This document shows, piece after piece, positions 13,801 to 26,324 of a stretch of DNA of 64,000 bases (position 1 is its first letter; each line of letters begins with the position of its first letter). The stretch comes from Umbelopsis ramanniana AG (taxonomy: Eukaryota > Mucoromycota > Umbelopsidomycetes > Umbelopsidales > Umbelopsidaceae): NCBI RefSeq assembly GCF_025399195.1, contig NW_026252169.1, positions 1 through 64,000 on the forward strand, written 5' to 3'. A program made the translations under genes and the position numbers. The notes under the pieces were generated by a model. It searched no databases. It had not been told where the DNA came from and was given only the letters and a program-made list of their open reading frames with translations.

Positions 13801-16800
13801 TGGTCATTATAGATCGCTTGGTTGGTTTCCCCATTGTGTCCCCAATTGCCAAACTTCTCACTGGTATTGAGCTTCTGCTTCAAAAATCAGAAGACTGGGA
13901 GGCATATGCCAGCAGGGATGTGTCTATCAAAGAACATCGTGATGCTATCATCTCACTTATTGTTCGTTGGCGTCAACTTGAATTGAACTGCTGGCCAAAA
14001 CTACTTGCTGCACAAGAGCAATATAGTCAAGATGGTTCTTATAAATGGTGGTTCCACTTATATGACACTGTCATCAGCACGTCCATTCAAACCGGCTCCA
14101 CTGAAGAAGACAAAGAAAACACCAAGAATTTGCTGAGTGTAATGGACCACTTCTTACAATCTTCGCCTATTGGCGAGTTCAAAACTCGTCTTAATATGGT
14201 CGATAGCTTCAGAAAGCACTTGAGTGTGGAATCTCACTTCACAGACGCCGCAGGTGGATCTGGTGCCAACTATGCAGCTCTTTCATCTCTTCTTTCCAAT
14301 GTGTATGACTACTACTCTCAGTTCTCAGTGTCTGTTCAAGCTATGCTTGACAGATTACGCAAACCCATTGAAAAGGAATTGAAGGACTTTGTCAAGATCG
14401 CAAGTTGGAAGGACGTCAACATCTATGCTCTTCGCCAGAGTGCTCAAAAGACTCATAAGCAACTCCACAAGTGTATTCGTAAATACAAGGATGTTCTAAT
14501 GCGTTCTACTTTGGATGTCATTGGAGTATACAACGAAGAAATTGCCATGTATCAGTATGGCGATGAGAAGAAGTATGGCGATGTCAACCTCGCTTTTGTC
14601 AACCAACTTGCTTCTGCTTCTGATAGCTGGCTCGTGAAATCTAAGTTCCCTACTGCTGGGCTTATCGAACAATCACCAGCCAAGGATCGCTTCAAGAACA
14701 TGGATCGTACCTTCAACAGACTTCAAACCTTTTTCAAGTCTGATATCCTGCCTGTGGACCCTCTGCTTGCCAATCTTCCTCTTGAATCATTTTTGACCGA
14801 AGTCATTCAGCAGATCAAGACCTTCCAGAAGGAAACTCCCGCTGAATTGACTGATGAGAATAAGTCCCAGGTCAAGCTGCAAAAGGTGTTTAAGAAGAAG
14901 TCCCTTGGTGACTTTTTGAAGCAGTTGAGAAGACTTGGTTTGAAAATTCGTGTTCCTGTTTTGGCGGAACAAAATCAAGACAACACTTTGGTCTTCCGTC
15001 AAAGAAAGGCTCAACTCTCAATGGCGTTGCAAGACAGAGATTTGTTGGACTCCAGCCTCTCCTACGTTAGCTGGGCTGCTCCAGACTTGATCAAACTTTG
15101 GGACAAGGCTAATACCTATTACTTCAGCAGTGTTGCTCGTATTAGCCATTTGCGCAGCGTCAGCAAGGTTAATGTACACACCGATATCTCTTTGACCGAG
15201 GTCGAACGCAGTGTCAGCGCCACAGAGCATATGTTTGCATTCATTAGACAAGAGCGCGCAGCCCTATCTAGAGCTGAGTTATCCATGTCCCTGGTAGAAG
15301 GTATCACTGTTCAACTTGCCGCCGCATGCTCTCAGCATTATCCTTTGGAAGTACTGGAAAATTCAGAAAGATTGACGGTCAAGAAGATGGGTGCTGACAA
15401 GCTAGTGGATGTCATTAGCCAAACGATTGAACTGTTGTCTCTCCAATCCACCTATGGCTCCGGCAATACCATTGTTCAGATTGAACTAGGTCAATTATTG
15501 CAAGAAGCCAGAACCGTTCATAAGGACATCAATGAAATCTACAAGCGAGTCTACTTGTATCCTCGAAGCACTCATTCTGTTGACACCATCTTGATGTCAT
15601 CTGATGTTCAAGCTAAGATTCAAGATGTGGACACCTATTTCAAGTCTCTGCAAAATCGTTTTATTGAGATTTCACAGGATACCCCAAGTGTATACCAAGT
15701 ACTTCTTCCTATTGTTCAACATTTGGAAGAAGCCTCCAAGAATCAGTTCACTGTTGTTTCTACGGACGCTGCAGTTGACTTATCTTCTGTTCAAGATCAA
15801 GTCCATGGTGCCATCGATGCCATCCTGACTTCCATTCAAGATATGCGAAATCTCGCATCCAAGAGTGAATATGCTGAAGATGATCTGGAGTACGGTATGC
15901 CTGAAAACCATATTCGTGACCAACATGCTGCTCAAATCAACCGATTGAATGCTCTGCACTTGGACGTTCTCGGAAAGCGACTTATGGAACTTTTGAAGAC
16001 GTTGTCATTGTATAACCAATCCGAAGCATCAGACCTCAGCTCTGCTTCCATTCTACTCCAGCAGTTGTATCCTTTCGTGCAACAACACATGTTGATCGTC
16101 CAGCGAACACTCTGCGAAGTATTGTTGCATCACAAGGCAATGGCCAAACTTACCTATGTCCTTATCAACTCATTCACTCTTATCATGAAGAAGGGCTTCT
16201 GCTTGCCTGAAGGCATGGCTGATGACGAAGAAGGCGATGGTATGGATGACAATGTCCAAGGTACTGGTGTTGGTGAAGGACAAGGCAACAAGGATGTCAG
16301 CGACCAAATTGAAGATGAAGAACAAGTACTTGGACTTCAAAATGAAGTTGAACCTGCCAAGGATGAAAAGAAAGACACCAAGGAGGAGAAGAACGGACTT
16401 GAAATGGAGAACGATTTCGAAGGCGACCTTGAAGACATTGAAGAAGACGACGACGATGAGAAGAAAGACGACGATGATGCTGAAGAGGATGACGAAGAAG
16501 AAATGGACGATCAAGTTGGAGATGTTGATGATCTCGATCCCGATGCTGTTGATGACAAGATGTGGGGAGATGACAGTGCTGAAGGATTGAATGAAAGCGA
16601 CAAAACCGTTGATGAAGACAAGTCCAATGGTGAACAGCAAGACTCTGATATCGTTGCCAAGGAAGAGCCTGATTCAGCTGATGGTAAAGATCAAAAATCA
16701 GAGAAACAGCAAGATGACAAAGACGACGACAAGGACGAAGGAGATGGTAAAGAACCTGAAATTGACGAAGAAGGCGAAGAAGGTCAAGATGAAGGCCAGG

Positions 16801-18920
16801 ATGAAGGTCAAGATAACAAGCCTGGTGAACAAATGAACGCTGAAATCCCTGAAGCTGAAACCTTGGATCTACCGGACGATCTCATGATGGACGGTGACGA
16901 AGGTGACGAACAAGACGGTGAAGACAAGGGTGAAGATTTCAACGACGCCATGGACCTTGATGATGATCATAAAGGAGAAGAAGAAGAGATGATGGATGAA
17001 GAAGGAGAAGCGTTCAAGGACAAGTTGAACGAAGCAGAACCAGAAGTCGAAGGCGAAGACATGCCTGAAGAACAAGCGGATGGAACTGCTCAAATGAAGG
17101 ATGAAGAAAATGAGAAGGAGGCGGAAGACGACGAAGAGAATGAGCGAGAAAAAGAAGGCGAGAACGCAGGCGACCATCAAGAGGAAGCCGAAGGCGCTGG
17201 CAAGATTGAAGAAGATGAAGAAGAAGAGACGGGCCAAACTGGACCGGACCACGAAGCACCTGACGCTGATACAATCGCCGATAATCAGTTTGGTATACAA
17301 GGAAGTAGTGGTAAAGCAAGCTCAAGTGCTGCCGGACAGCAAGAAGGCGAAGACGAAGAAGCAGAAGAGTCAGCAAGCAAGGAACAACCTCAAAGCAAGA
17401 GCAAAGACAAGCAAGGAAAGTCTGAACACGGAAAGGACGAAGCTAGCAATGTAGATGAATCCAGCAATGAGCCTAAGGCTGAAGAAGATAAGGATTCTGA
17501 TCCTAGCAAACCCAACCCTCAACGTAGCCTTGGCGATGCTCTTGAAAACTGGAAACGCCGCTTGGCTGATGTTATAGATGCTGAAGACGATGAGGAAGAA
17601 GGAGAATCTGACGAAAAGAAACCAGAAGAATCAGATGACATCGAAGTGCAAGATAACCATGCCTTTGAATATATCAAGAATGACGAAGATGCTCATGATA
17701 TGCAAACAATGGGATCAGCGGCTCAAGACCAACTCAAGCAAATGGACCTTGGTGCTATGGATGAGACTGTTCCTGAAAGTGAAGATCAAGTCGCTGGTGA
17801 AATGGATATGGATGATATGGACGAGGAAGCACCTATCGAGCAACTGGACCACTATCCTATCGACAAAGACAAGACTGATAACGCCAAGGGAGCTATTCTC
17901 AATAAGAGAAACCCTCAAGATTCCAAGATTCCAGACGAAAGCGATATTTTGACTACCGATGGATCCGTGGTCGCGCATGAACCATTGGATGAACAAGATA
18001 TCGAACAATTGCGAGAAGAGTTAGAGAACAAGGTGTCGCAATGGAGAGATCAAGGTCGTGACGAACAGACTTCCCGTGAACTCTGGCAACAGTACGAAAA
18101 CATCACCCATGATCTTGCTCTTGGGCTTTGTGAACAATTGCGTCTTATTTTGGAACCAACGTTGGCCACCAAACTCAAGGGTGACTACCGTACTGGCAAG
18201 CGTCTCAATATGAAGAAGATCATTCCTTATATTGCCAGTCAGTTCAAGAAGGATAAAATCTGGCTTCGACGCACTAAACCTAGCAAACGACAATATCAAG
18301 TCATGATCTCTGTTGATGATTCCAAGTCTATGTCTGAATCTCACTCTGTTCAACTTGCCTACGAAACTCTTGCTCTCATTTCAAAGGCTTTGTCTCAGTT
18401 GGAAGTGGGTGATATCGCCATCACTTCTTTTGGTGAACGAATTCAATTGTTACATCCATTCGACCAACCTTTCACAGACGAGTCTGGTGCTTCGGTTTTG
18501 CGACAATTTACTTTTGGTCAAGATAAGACCTATGTCAAGAAACTAGTTGAATCATCTATCGCTTTGCTTGAAAATGCAAAGAACAACCATTCTGGTAACG
18601 GAGATTTGTGGCAGCTGCAGCTCATTATCTCTGACGGTATATGTGAAGACCATGAAGCACTCAAGGCACTTGTTCGTGAAGCTGCTGAACACCAAATTAT
18701 GATTATCTTCATTGTCGTGGATAACAAGCCTGAAAAGGATTCTATCCTGAATACGACCAACGTCAAGTACTCCATGGTCAACGGCAAGATGTCATTACAA
18801 ATGACTCCTTATCTAGAGAGTTTCCCATTCCAATACTTCTTGATTCTCCGTGATATCAATGCTCTTCCTGAGGTTCTTTCTGATGCTTTGCGTCAGTACT
18901 TTAGCTTTGTAACTGCATAG
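1815..18920 (+). CDS. MDN1: Midasin, giant AAA ATPase of 60S ribosome biogenesis
   Basis: Midasin (Rea1/Mdn1) is the dynein-like AAA ATPase that pulls assembly factors off pre-60S particles in the nucleolus and nucleoplasm. Thirteen exons: 1815-2260, 2338-2419, 2481-2773, 2848-3188, 3266-9999, 10066-10431, 10500-10836, 10912-11234, 11300-11426, 11491-11630, 11701-11771, 11834-11978, 12048-18920; together 5425 aa, within the usual 4900-5600. Six Walker A motifs are visible near residues 365 (GLTGAGKT), 713 (GETGTGKT), 1135 (GPTSSGKT), 1432 (GETGCGKT), 1816 (GSPGVGKT) and 2133 (GPSSSGKT). Walker B is intact in AAA1-5 but reads LLIDNAN in AAA6, as is usual for the family. A long linker, a D/E-rich tail (about 4520-5090) and a C-terminal MIDAS domain with VDDSKSMS (about 5223) follow. 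The first exons are the least conserved, so the start at 1815 is the least certain part. Confidence 0.95.
11979..12047 (+). other. Stop-free 69-nt intron in MDN1
   Basis: GTAAGT donor, CTAAC branch-like site and TTTCAG acceptor are present. The length is a multiple of three and the stretch is open in the MDN1 frame, so retention would add 23 residues without a frameshift. Splicing is favoured because the signals are near-consensus. Confidence 0.7.
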
Positions 18921-19156
18921 AACCACCACTTTTTTTTGTAAATTATCATAACCAACATAGACATAAATATTTCAGTACACTTATTTCTCGGTCTGTGATT
19001 GGCTCAGTGCATTTTGCTTGCTTTGGCAGTCGCCTTAAGGGTGAGTGAAGGCCAAACTGTGAAGCTTGCCAATTGCTCTTTGCTGTAAACCTGGACATTT
19101 TGATATTGGCATGACTAACTTGTCGGAAACGAGGTAAAGCATTCTGTAATTACACC
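18921..19156. other. MDN1 3' end and TBC gene promoter
   Basis: A 236-bp spacer between two genes on the same strand. A T-run at 18930-18937 follows the MDN1 stop. No TATA box or other clear element was recognised. Confidence 0.4.
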
Positions 19157-22100
19157 ATGTTCGGACTGGACAGTGCAAAGCTGACATGGGTTCCTGCGTG
19201 TGAAATGATATGCGACAGGAAAGCCTGGGACGTCATATTCAATGATCCAAACTTGACCGAGGCGTCACTTCGACAAAGGGCGATCTCGGGGAAGGTGTGC
19301 AAAAACGGACTACGTTCTGTTTGCTGGAGAGTGAGTTGTTTTTCTTTGGTTTTTCAACACCCACCCATCCTATGCTTGCTGACTTCCCCCCTTTAGATTT
19401 ATTTGAAAGCTATTCCTACGCTTGACCTATCTAAATGGCCAGAGATCTTATTAAAAAGTCGACAAAAGTACTCTGAGCTACATCGAACTCTGATTGATAT
19501 ACCCCAAGAACAAATTGCCGCTTCGAAAAAGGGTAGTATTGTACCTACCGATGCCACGAACGACAATCCACTGGGTTTAAATGACGATGTAAGTCAAGCG
19601 TTCAGGGTCATATGAACGTGTAGTTGGTTCTAACCATGATATAGAATCCCTGGCAGCAACATTTTGCTGATGCCGAAGTACGAAAAATCATTCGGCAAGA
19701 CGTTGAGCGAACGTGAGTTGGATCATATTTATGGCTATTGGGCAAAGTTGAGGGGCATGTGGTGATCTGATGTCATCTTGCTTATAGGTTTCCAGACGTC
19801 GAATTCTTCAGAGACGATGCTGTCCAAAATCAAATGACAGATGTATTATTCATTTATTGCAAACTGAACGCTGATGTGTCCTACCGACAAGGCATGCACG
19901 AATTGCTTGCTCCTATATTCCTAGTTTTGAATACAGAAGGAGTTGACATAGGCGACGGATCATTAGTTGGCCCTGCGGAGTAAGTCGCCTGTACATGCTA
20001 ATGTGTCGTTTGCTTGTAGACTCACCCCCAGAACTTTAGCTCCAGTACAAAGCTTATGGCACAAGTTCTAGATAAAAAGTTCTTAGAGCACGATTCTTAT
20101 GCACTTTTTGACCGACTGATGTCCGGTGCCAAGAAGTGGTACGAATTCAACGACGAAGTGTCGACTAGACTAACACCGGCCAAGAAGAAAGAACTAGATC
20201 TTATTGACCCAATGGGCCTTGGAGGCACTGAGAAGACCGTTCCGGTACAGTGACTCTCATTACTACAATCTTTTCCAGCTGATGCCAATCTTCTGCTAAT
20301 TGACATTCTATTTCAAGGCTGCTCAGCTCACTCCGATAGTGAAGAGCTGTCGTCGTATTCAGCACCAGCTGCTAAGAAGTACCGACCCTGCGCTGTATCA
20401 ACATTTGGAATCACTGGGCATAGAACCTCAGTTATATGGCATGCAAGTATCTTAAGACAGTAAGGATAGGGTGTGACGACGTACTAACTTCCCTCTTTCT
20501 GCAGTCGCTGGATAAGATTATTATTTGGCAGAGAGTTCTCTATCGAAAATGTGTTGGAGTTGTGGGACGCAATATTTGCTGAAGATCCGTCATTGAACAT
20601 TGTGGAATACATTTGCCTTGTACTTTTGATTCGCATACGAGATAAGAGTAAGTAGCTATTTGAGATTTTGTGTGGACTAGCATATGAGAAAGTCATTTAT
20701 TAATTCTGTGATAGTGATGGATGGAGAATACGCCGAGTGCTTAACACTGCTCATGCGGTACCCGCCCATCAAAGAACCTGTCACTTGCGTGGAACAAGCC
20801 AAATACCTGCGCCAGAATTTGACTGAGGAGGCGTGCCTTCAGATTTTGCGCCAAAACGACGTCAAGGCGGGAAAGCCTCCAAGGGAAAGCATTGGTCTTG
20901 AGCGACCAAATGATCCACGACAGAGGCGTGCAAACCAGGCGGGTCGTAGTGGACCGCCTTCGGAAGGTATCTCGAAGTTGACAAAGGATATGATGCAGAA
21001 TCCCCAAATTAGAGAGATCAACCGTGCTCTTGTAGGGGTTATGGGAGCTGTTCAGGTAATGAGGCATGGCCATCTGTGTATAAACTCTGGTTCCAGCCAC
21101 TAATACGTTGTATTCGACATAGAAAAACATGAATACGTTCGGCGAAAATGTTTTGGGAAGATCTGGCCCCGATATGAATAATGCTGCTGCCAGGCCAGTC
21201 ATTCCAACAAGATCAAACTTCCCTGACGCTGTGGATCGTTTGACCGACGCACCTCAATATAACCCATACCAAACATCCAATCAACCGACTCCCCAGCCGC
21301 CTAAACCCACTCCTGCAAAGCCTCCCATGGCGCACCGAGTCAACAAACCCCTTCCTAGCAACACTCAATACAATGACTTGGTTGATAATTTGCACGAAGT
21401 TAACTCAGAAATGGGTCAGTTATTGGCGAAATGCGTCAATGTGCTTGAACGAGAACTATTCCCAGATATTGATGACGAGGAGAAAGCTGGCGAAGGTGAA
21501 TCACAAGAAGGTCAGAAACAGCCTAGTGGGGCCATTAGGGAAGAAGCATCGGTTATTATGGCTTTGGTGGGGATTAAGCACGTTCGCGACGTCCTACTTG
21601 GCAAGCAAAGAGAGTTGGATCTTTCGGTTGCCAACCAGATTGCGCAAATGAATATCAATCAGTCAAGTCATAGCGAGGTTGAAGAAGCGCCACCATCTAA
21701 CACGGCTGATGCTACTAGCGAAGAAGTCGTCAAACAGATGGACACGGAACAAATCAAGGGCGAACCCAAACAGCCATCATCCGCTCAACCTGTGGTTAAA
21801 TCTGAGCCGCCTGTCAGCAAACAGCCGCCGCCCTTCAAGGCGCTCAGCTCCACGTATGTCTCCCCCAACCCTCTTCCTCCCAAACCCAATGTTTCCTACA
21901 ACATTGAGGACCTCCTCTCCGACACGTTGAAAGACGGAGGATCATCGACGCGGGTTAACAACAAGGATAAATTTAGTTGGATGATGGAATCCAGTCCAGC
22001 AGGCAAAAAGCTTGGTTCGAGTAGTTCTTTATTCTCCTCCTCAGCATCTCGATCGGCGGCCAAGCGCTCAGGCAATCGATCGCCAGCAGCCACAAGTGCT

Positions 22101-22160
22101 GTGTCTGTTGATCCTTTGGATGCGCGGCACGCAGATAGACGGAAGGTTTATGATGAATAA
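19157..22160 (+). CDS. TBC1D5: TBC1D5-like Rab GTPase-activating protein
   Basis: A TBC-domain protein expected to stimulate GTP hydrolysis by a Rab; TBC1D5 relatives act on Rab7 with retromer at endosomes. Nine exons: 19157-19330, 19397-19588, 19645-19712, 19788-19979, 20040-20244, 20318-20442, 20505-20647, 20715-21055, 21123-22160; 825 aa. Residues 40-340 hold the TBC fold: GLRSVCWR, then NPWQQHF, the arginine-finger helix region ending in DVERTFPDVEFF, SYRQGMHELLAPI with the glutamine finger (YRQG), and GIRWIRLLFGREF. In the first block the usual IxxDxxR motif reads IIRQDVERT, so the catalytic arginine is present. The remaining 400 residues are low-complexity and proline/serine-rich with a short helical part (about residues 560-680). 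The junction at 20442/20505 requires a GC-AG intron. The match to TBC1D5 specifically rests on the tract around LYGIRW and IRDK and is fairly sure. Confidence 0.85.
20443..20504 (+). other. GC-AG intron in the TBC gene
   Basis: The exon ends GGC AT and the intron starts GCAAGT; it has TACTAAC and ends CTGCAG. Only this junction gives the conserved GIRWIRLLFGREF. The GT found three bases further on shifts the frame and soon meets a stop. Confidence 0.8.
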
Positions 22161-22430
22161 AATGGGAGCATTATTATAAAATATTTGTTTTGGTTTATTG
22201 CTTTCGGATTTTTCTTTGGTTCCTTCTTAAAAAGTTATAATCCTTATTATGAATAAGCAAGGTGCCCGGATGTGACATGGAAACAAAGAAAGGGGAAAGA
22301 AATAGAAGAGAAAACTGTATATGGTTTTGAGAGTGCCTGTTTTACGAGATTTTTGTGAAGAAGCTTTATAAAAAAAAAAAAGTAGAAAGAAAAATGAAAG
22401 AAAAAGAAAGAAAGAACACCACGGTTACGG
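22161..22430. other. Convergent 3' spacer between TBC gene and CYC8
   Basis: AT-rich 270-bp spacer shared by two converging genes, with an A11-type tract near 22371-22381 and a purine-rich stretch 22382-22414 that lies just downstream of the CYC8 stop on the minus strand. Confidence 0.4.
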
Positions 22431-25400
22431 TCATGCTGTAGTTGCTTCAGGTGATGGGGTAACTTCTCCTGCTTCAGGTTCACTCAACTCAGCAGCATCG
22501 TCTTTGCTAGGTTCAGCGGCATCGGTTTCGCCTTCTTCTTTCTCTGGATCCGCTTCACCGTCTTCAGCACCATCGGGTTGTTCGCTGGGGGGCGGTGAGG
22601 AAGGTTTTGCTTCGACAACATGATCTTCTTGGGGGGAGTCTTCCACCGGCGGTTGATCCGTCACGGCCGACTCTGGCGCTGATGCTTCTTCCATGGACGC
22701 ATCCTCGGGTTCATCTTCATCCTCTGGTTGTTGAGCTTCTTCCGCTGCAGTAGGAGCTTCGGGCTGCTGCTCAGCAACAACCGAAGGTTTTTCTACTTCG
22801 GACACAACCTGAGTTTTTTCAGGTTCTCGCTGTGCTTCGTCTTGAGCCGCGGCGGGCTTTTCATCTTCTGGTTCAGCCGGTTTAGGTCGCTTGCTATCGC
22901 TATCAACATTAGCAACTTCCTCATGACGATCCAAGGATCGCTTTCGACCACCTCCCGTTTGCGCCATACTCATCAATGTATCAGCCGCCGTTTCGTCATA
23001 ATCTTCATCGACTTCTCGACTAGAAGGCCTTTCATCCACTGGTACCTTCTTTTCCACTGGGGTGGCGTGGTTTTCAGGTGAACGACGGAAACCACCGCCA
23101 CTTCGTGCTTCATCTTCTTGCTTAACTGTCGCGGGTGAACCACGTTGTTCCACAGGATGGAATCCATTGTTCTCTGGAGTGTAGGGTGTAGAATGACTGC
23201 TCTTGGGTTGTACCCGATGGAAAATGCCTTCGTGTTCATAGGGATCGGAAGATCTTCGAGAATTGTTCATCATTTGCTCATGATGCATATGGTGGTGATC
23301 CGGTGCTGCTGTAGTAGCATGATGTTGACGCGGTGAGCTGTAGTGGCTGGTATGTGGAGATGGACCTCGTGATGGTGGACGGGCCAATGCACCAGGTGGG
23401 GTGATGCGACTACTTTCTACCGATACGCCTTGATGAGGAGGAATGGGGGATCTCATATCGTCACGACCCTTGGTGGAATGGGGTGGACGTTTTGGTAAAG
23501 GCGATGGTGCAGAATGAGGATGGGGTGGCATACGGCTACTGTTTGGACCGTCATGAATAGGATTCATTTGAGTACGTTCCGATGGCGTAGGCGCACGACC
23601 TCCACCGATATCAGCGATACGAACATCATCGCGAGGTGAAGAAGACGGATGTTGACCATAAGGACCAGGTGATGAACGACGACCACCACCAGGCATGGGT
23701 AAATCTCTTGGAGGTCCGCCAGCGGATTCGTGAGGAGGAAACTCATGCATGGGAGGACCTCCACGATTATCTCCGCCTCTTGGTTGGTTGGCAATGGAAG
23801 GATATTGTGCCATACCAGCCGGGGGACCTTGTGGGCCTTGGGATTGAGAGAATGCATTGCCATTCAAAGGCTGGCCGTTTTGGTATTGATTGGGATTATT
23901 GACGTCTTGTGGGACAGGAGCCGCAGTGGCTCCACCGGCAGAAGATCCTTGCGATTTACGCAAGAGTTCCAGACGTTGTTTAATGTGAGGGTTGGATGGG
24001 TCAAGATCGGCAGCTCGTTGGTACGCATCCAGCGCGTCTTGAACCTGATTATTGCATGACTCATACAACGTTCCCAAATCGTACCACACCTCGCTAATGT
24101 ATGGGTTAAGACGAATAGCACGGCTATAGGCATCCAACGCATCACGGTACTGTAAAAAGGGCGATCGATTAGACAGAGGTCAATTCCTTCGTTTCTTTCG
24201 TAGAGCGAACCCTTACCTGATTTATCTGATAATACAAAACACCAATAGAGCACCAAAAGGTGGGATTTCGCGCGTCACGATAAACGGCTTGTTGATAAGC
24301 TTCATAAGCTTTGTTGTAGTTTTGTTCAGCCATATAGCATCGTCCCAAAAGGTACCAAGACTGTGCATCGTTGCCATCCGATTTAAGAGATCGAGTCAAG
24401 TACTGAATGGCCATGGCTTGGTTGGCGAACGACGCGTTTTGTTGATGATATAACCAGCCTAATTGCTGCAGGACTTTGGCGTGCTCTGGATTTTCAGCCA
24501 AAACTCGTTCATAGGCGTCTTTAGCGGATTGATACTATAAGGCCAAGAAAAAAAAAATGCATTACTATCCATGCTATTATAACCCGACGTCAACCCAGCG
24601 GTGGGGGGGGGGTCCTCACCTCCTTTTGTTGTTCATAAACATGTCCAGTCTGGAACCAAATATCGATCTCGGTCAAAGGTCGTGGTGGTGAGTGCAGAAT
24701 ATAACGGAAACACTGAAGCAAAAACCATCAGTACGAGAGATGGGGGTGGGGTTTCAACGGGCATTTTTTTTTACCTGAAGACTAAGATCATATTTTTGCT
24801 GTTGCTTATAAATGATACCCAAGCGGAAATAAATTTCATTGGCCTTCTCAAACTTGGGTTCCATTTTCATGACAGCTGAAAATGCCTCTTCGGCATGTTC
24901 TAAAGAACCATATCGATCATAGAGGATACCAATTCCATACCATAGTTTAGGGTCCTATGTTGAAAAAAAGCGTCAATACAGGAGACGTCATAAAACAAAA
25001 GTGGAATCAAATCCCTTACCCGAGGATTAGGCAAATGATACAACGCTTGCTGATAAGCGTGGTAGGCTTCTTGCAGTTGGTCCATCATCAAATAACAATG
25101 GCCCAAAGCACCCCAAATTTCGCCATTGTTCTCTTGAATCGATAAGATTCGTTTAAAATATTCGACAGCCTATACAGAACGAGGGATCAGCTTGGTCGGA
25201 TTAACATTTCCTCCTAAACATCAAACGAAGAAACTCACCTTTTGAAAGTGTTCGCGACCTCTACAAAGCGATGCAATTTGAGACAATGCTTGTATGGAGT
25301 AAGGATTATGTCTGAGAGCCTGTTCATAACAGTTGCTGGCTCTATCATAGTCGGTCATGAGTTCGGCCAAAGCACCTAGAGACATGGCATTAGATGGAAT

Positions 25401-25522
25401 GGAATGAGGAGTCGGGTTTTTCTGGCGTGTGACTTACCCATGGAGAGCCAGGTTTGTTCATTCACGGCAGCCAATTTTTGAACGGCCGTCATGTGAGGTG
25501 GTTGACCAACCTGAGCTGACAT
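22431..25522 (-). CDS. CYC8: Cyc8/Ssn6 TPR transcriptional corepressor
   Basis: Cyc8 pairs with Tup1 to form the general corepressor recruited by DNA-binding repressors. Seven exons (minus strand): 25522-25438, 25375-25239, 25169-25020, 24954-24775, 24712-24620, 24534-24217, 24149-22431; 893 aa. About ten tandem TPRs fill residues 15-380, with family hallmarks such as WGALGHCYLMMDQL, LWYGIGILYDRYGSL, FEKANEIYFRLGIIYK and FWCSIGVLYYQINQYRDALD. The remaining 500 residues are disordered: first proline/histidine/glycine-rich, then strongly glutamate-rich toward the end. The long polyglutamine tract of the yeast protein is absent. The start is the first ATG before ETWL-like sequence (NEQTWLSMG), which matches the beginning of the TPR region in relatives. 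The gene converges with the TBC gene on its 3' side. Confidence 0.95.
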
Positions 25523-26112
25523 GGTGGAATGATTGGGTTGAGATGACAGATGGAACAGAGAGATGCTGCAAATTCAGGGATTTGGCAGGAAGAAAGAAAT
25601 ATAAGCAAAAAGGAAAAAAAAATTCTAAGGCGCCAGGGGAGAAAGTCGGAAAGGCCCAGCGTAGCGTTGGCCAGATGAAGATGAGATAAAAATAAAAGTG
25701 GGTTCAAAGCAGATGTCGGCAATCCAAGAAGAAATCTTCAACGATGCTCAAAATGAAGCTGTTAACAACCGTGAAACCCAATGCTCGATGCAATGGAAAA
25801 GAGAAAAATAAATAACGACGACGTTCTTTGAACAAAGCCATTATCTTGTCTGAACTGTGTTACGTCACAGATGGGGGGCCTGGACGTTAACATGCATACG
25901 AAATCTTTTGTCTCCAAACATCTCAGTTCATTTTATTCAGTCTCTGCCCTTTGACCACCGTGAGCTATCGGCTATTGACCTTCCTTTGCCTCTAGCCTTC
26001 CAACAAGTCAATCGCTGCTGGTCTCGTGGATGATACCATGGCCCCCAAGACCTTCTTTCGGAGCTAGCCTGTTTAAGTTCAAGTCTACGTGACACAGGTG
26101 AGCCATTTTTAG
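25523..26112. other. CYC8 upstream region
   Basis: 590 bp without a recognisable gene. It is the promoter side of CYC8, purine-rich on the plus strand at 25590-25700 (pyrimidine-rich on the CYC8 coding strand), which is common in fungal leaders. No TATA box was recognised close to CYC8. Confidence 0.4.
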
Positions 26113-26286
26113 CTACGACACGTCCCGCTTTGCTTGGCCATCGGTAAGTTTTCCTAACGCCTTGGCTGCTTTGTAGCCTTCATCCACGGCGATCGACTCG
26201 GCGTGTTCAGCACCGGAGAGCACAGAGAGTGGGTTGAGAGCCTGGGTCGTGGCCAGAAGCAGGGTGATAACGAAGAGTAGCTTCAT
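26113..26286 (-). CDS. Possible small secreted peptide, 57 aa
   Basis: A single-exon frame starting with ATG at 26286 and ending with TAG at 26113. The first 17 residues look like a signal peptide: MKLLF, a hydrophobic core VITLLLATT, then QAL. The mature part of about 40 residues is small, lacks cysteines and carries two lysine-alanine steps (GYKAAKALGKL) and a KR pair six residues from the end, a possible processing site. A TATAAAT lies at 26318-26324 on the same strand, 32 bases before the ATG. No family is recognised. The frame is short enough to have arisen by chance, but signal peptide and TATA box together make it worth keeping. It might also be the first exon of a longer gene. Confidence 0.4.
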   Translation of the reverse strand: MKLLFVITLLLATTQALNPLSVLSGAEHAESIAVDEGYKAAKALGKLTDGQAKRDVS

Positions 26287-26317
26287 GAAAGCTTACCGTT
26301 CAAAGGAGCCCGTGGAC

Positions 26318-26324
26318 ATTTATA
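26318..26324 (-). promoter_or_regulatory. TATA box before the small secreted ORF
   Basis: TATAAAT on the minus strand, 32 bp from the ATG at 26286. The short distance means a very short leader if it is used. Confidence 0.35.

Noticed and set aside
16170-16640. 156-codon antisense ORF in MDN1
   Set aside because: It mirrors the D/E-rich coding stretch of MDN1, whose purine bias keeps other frames open. The same applies to 16222-16590, 16591-16836, 16869-17300 and 17101-17454.
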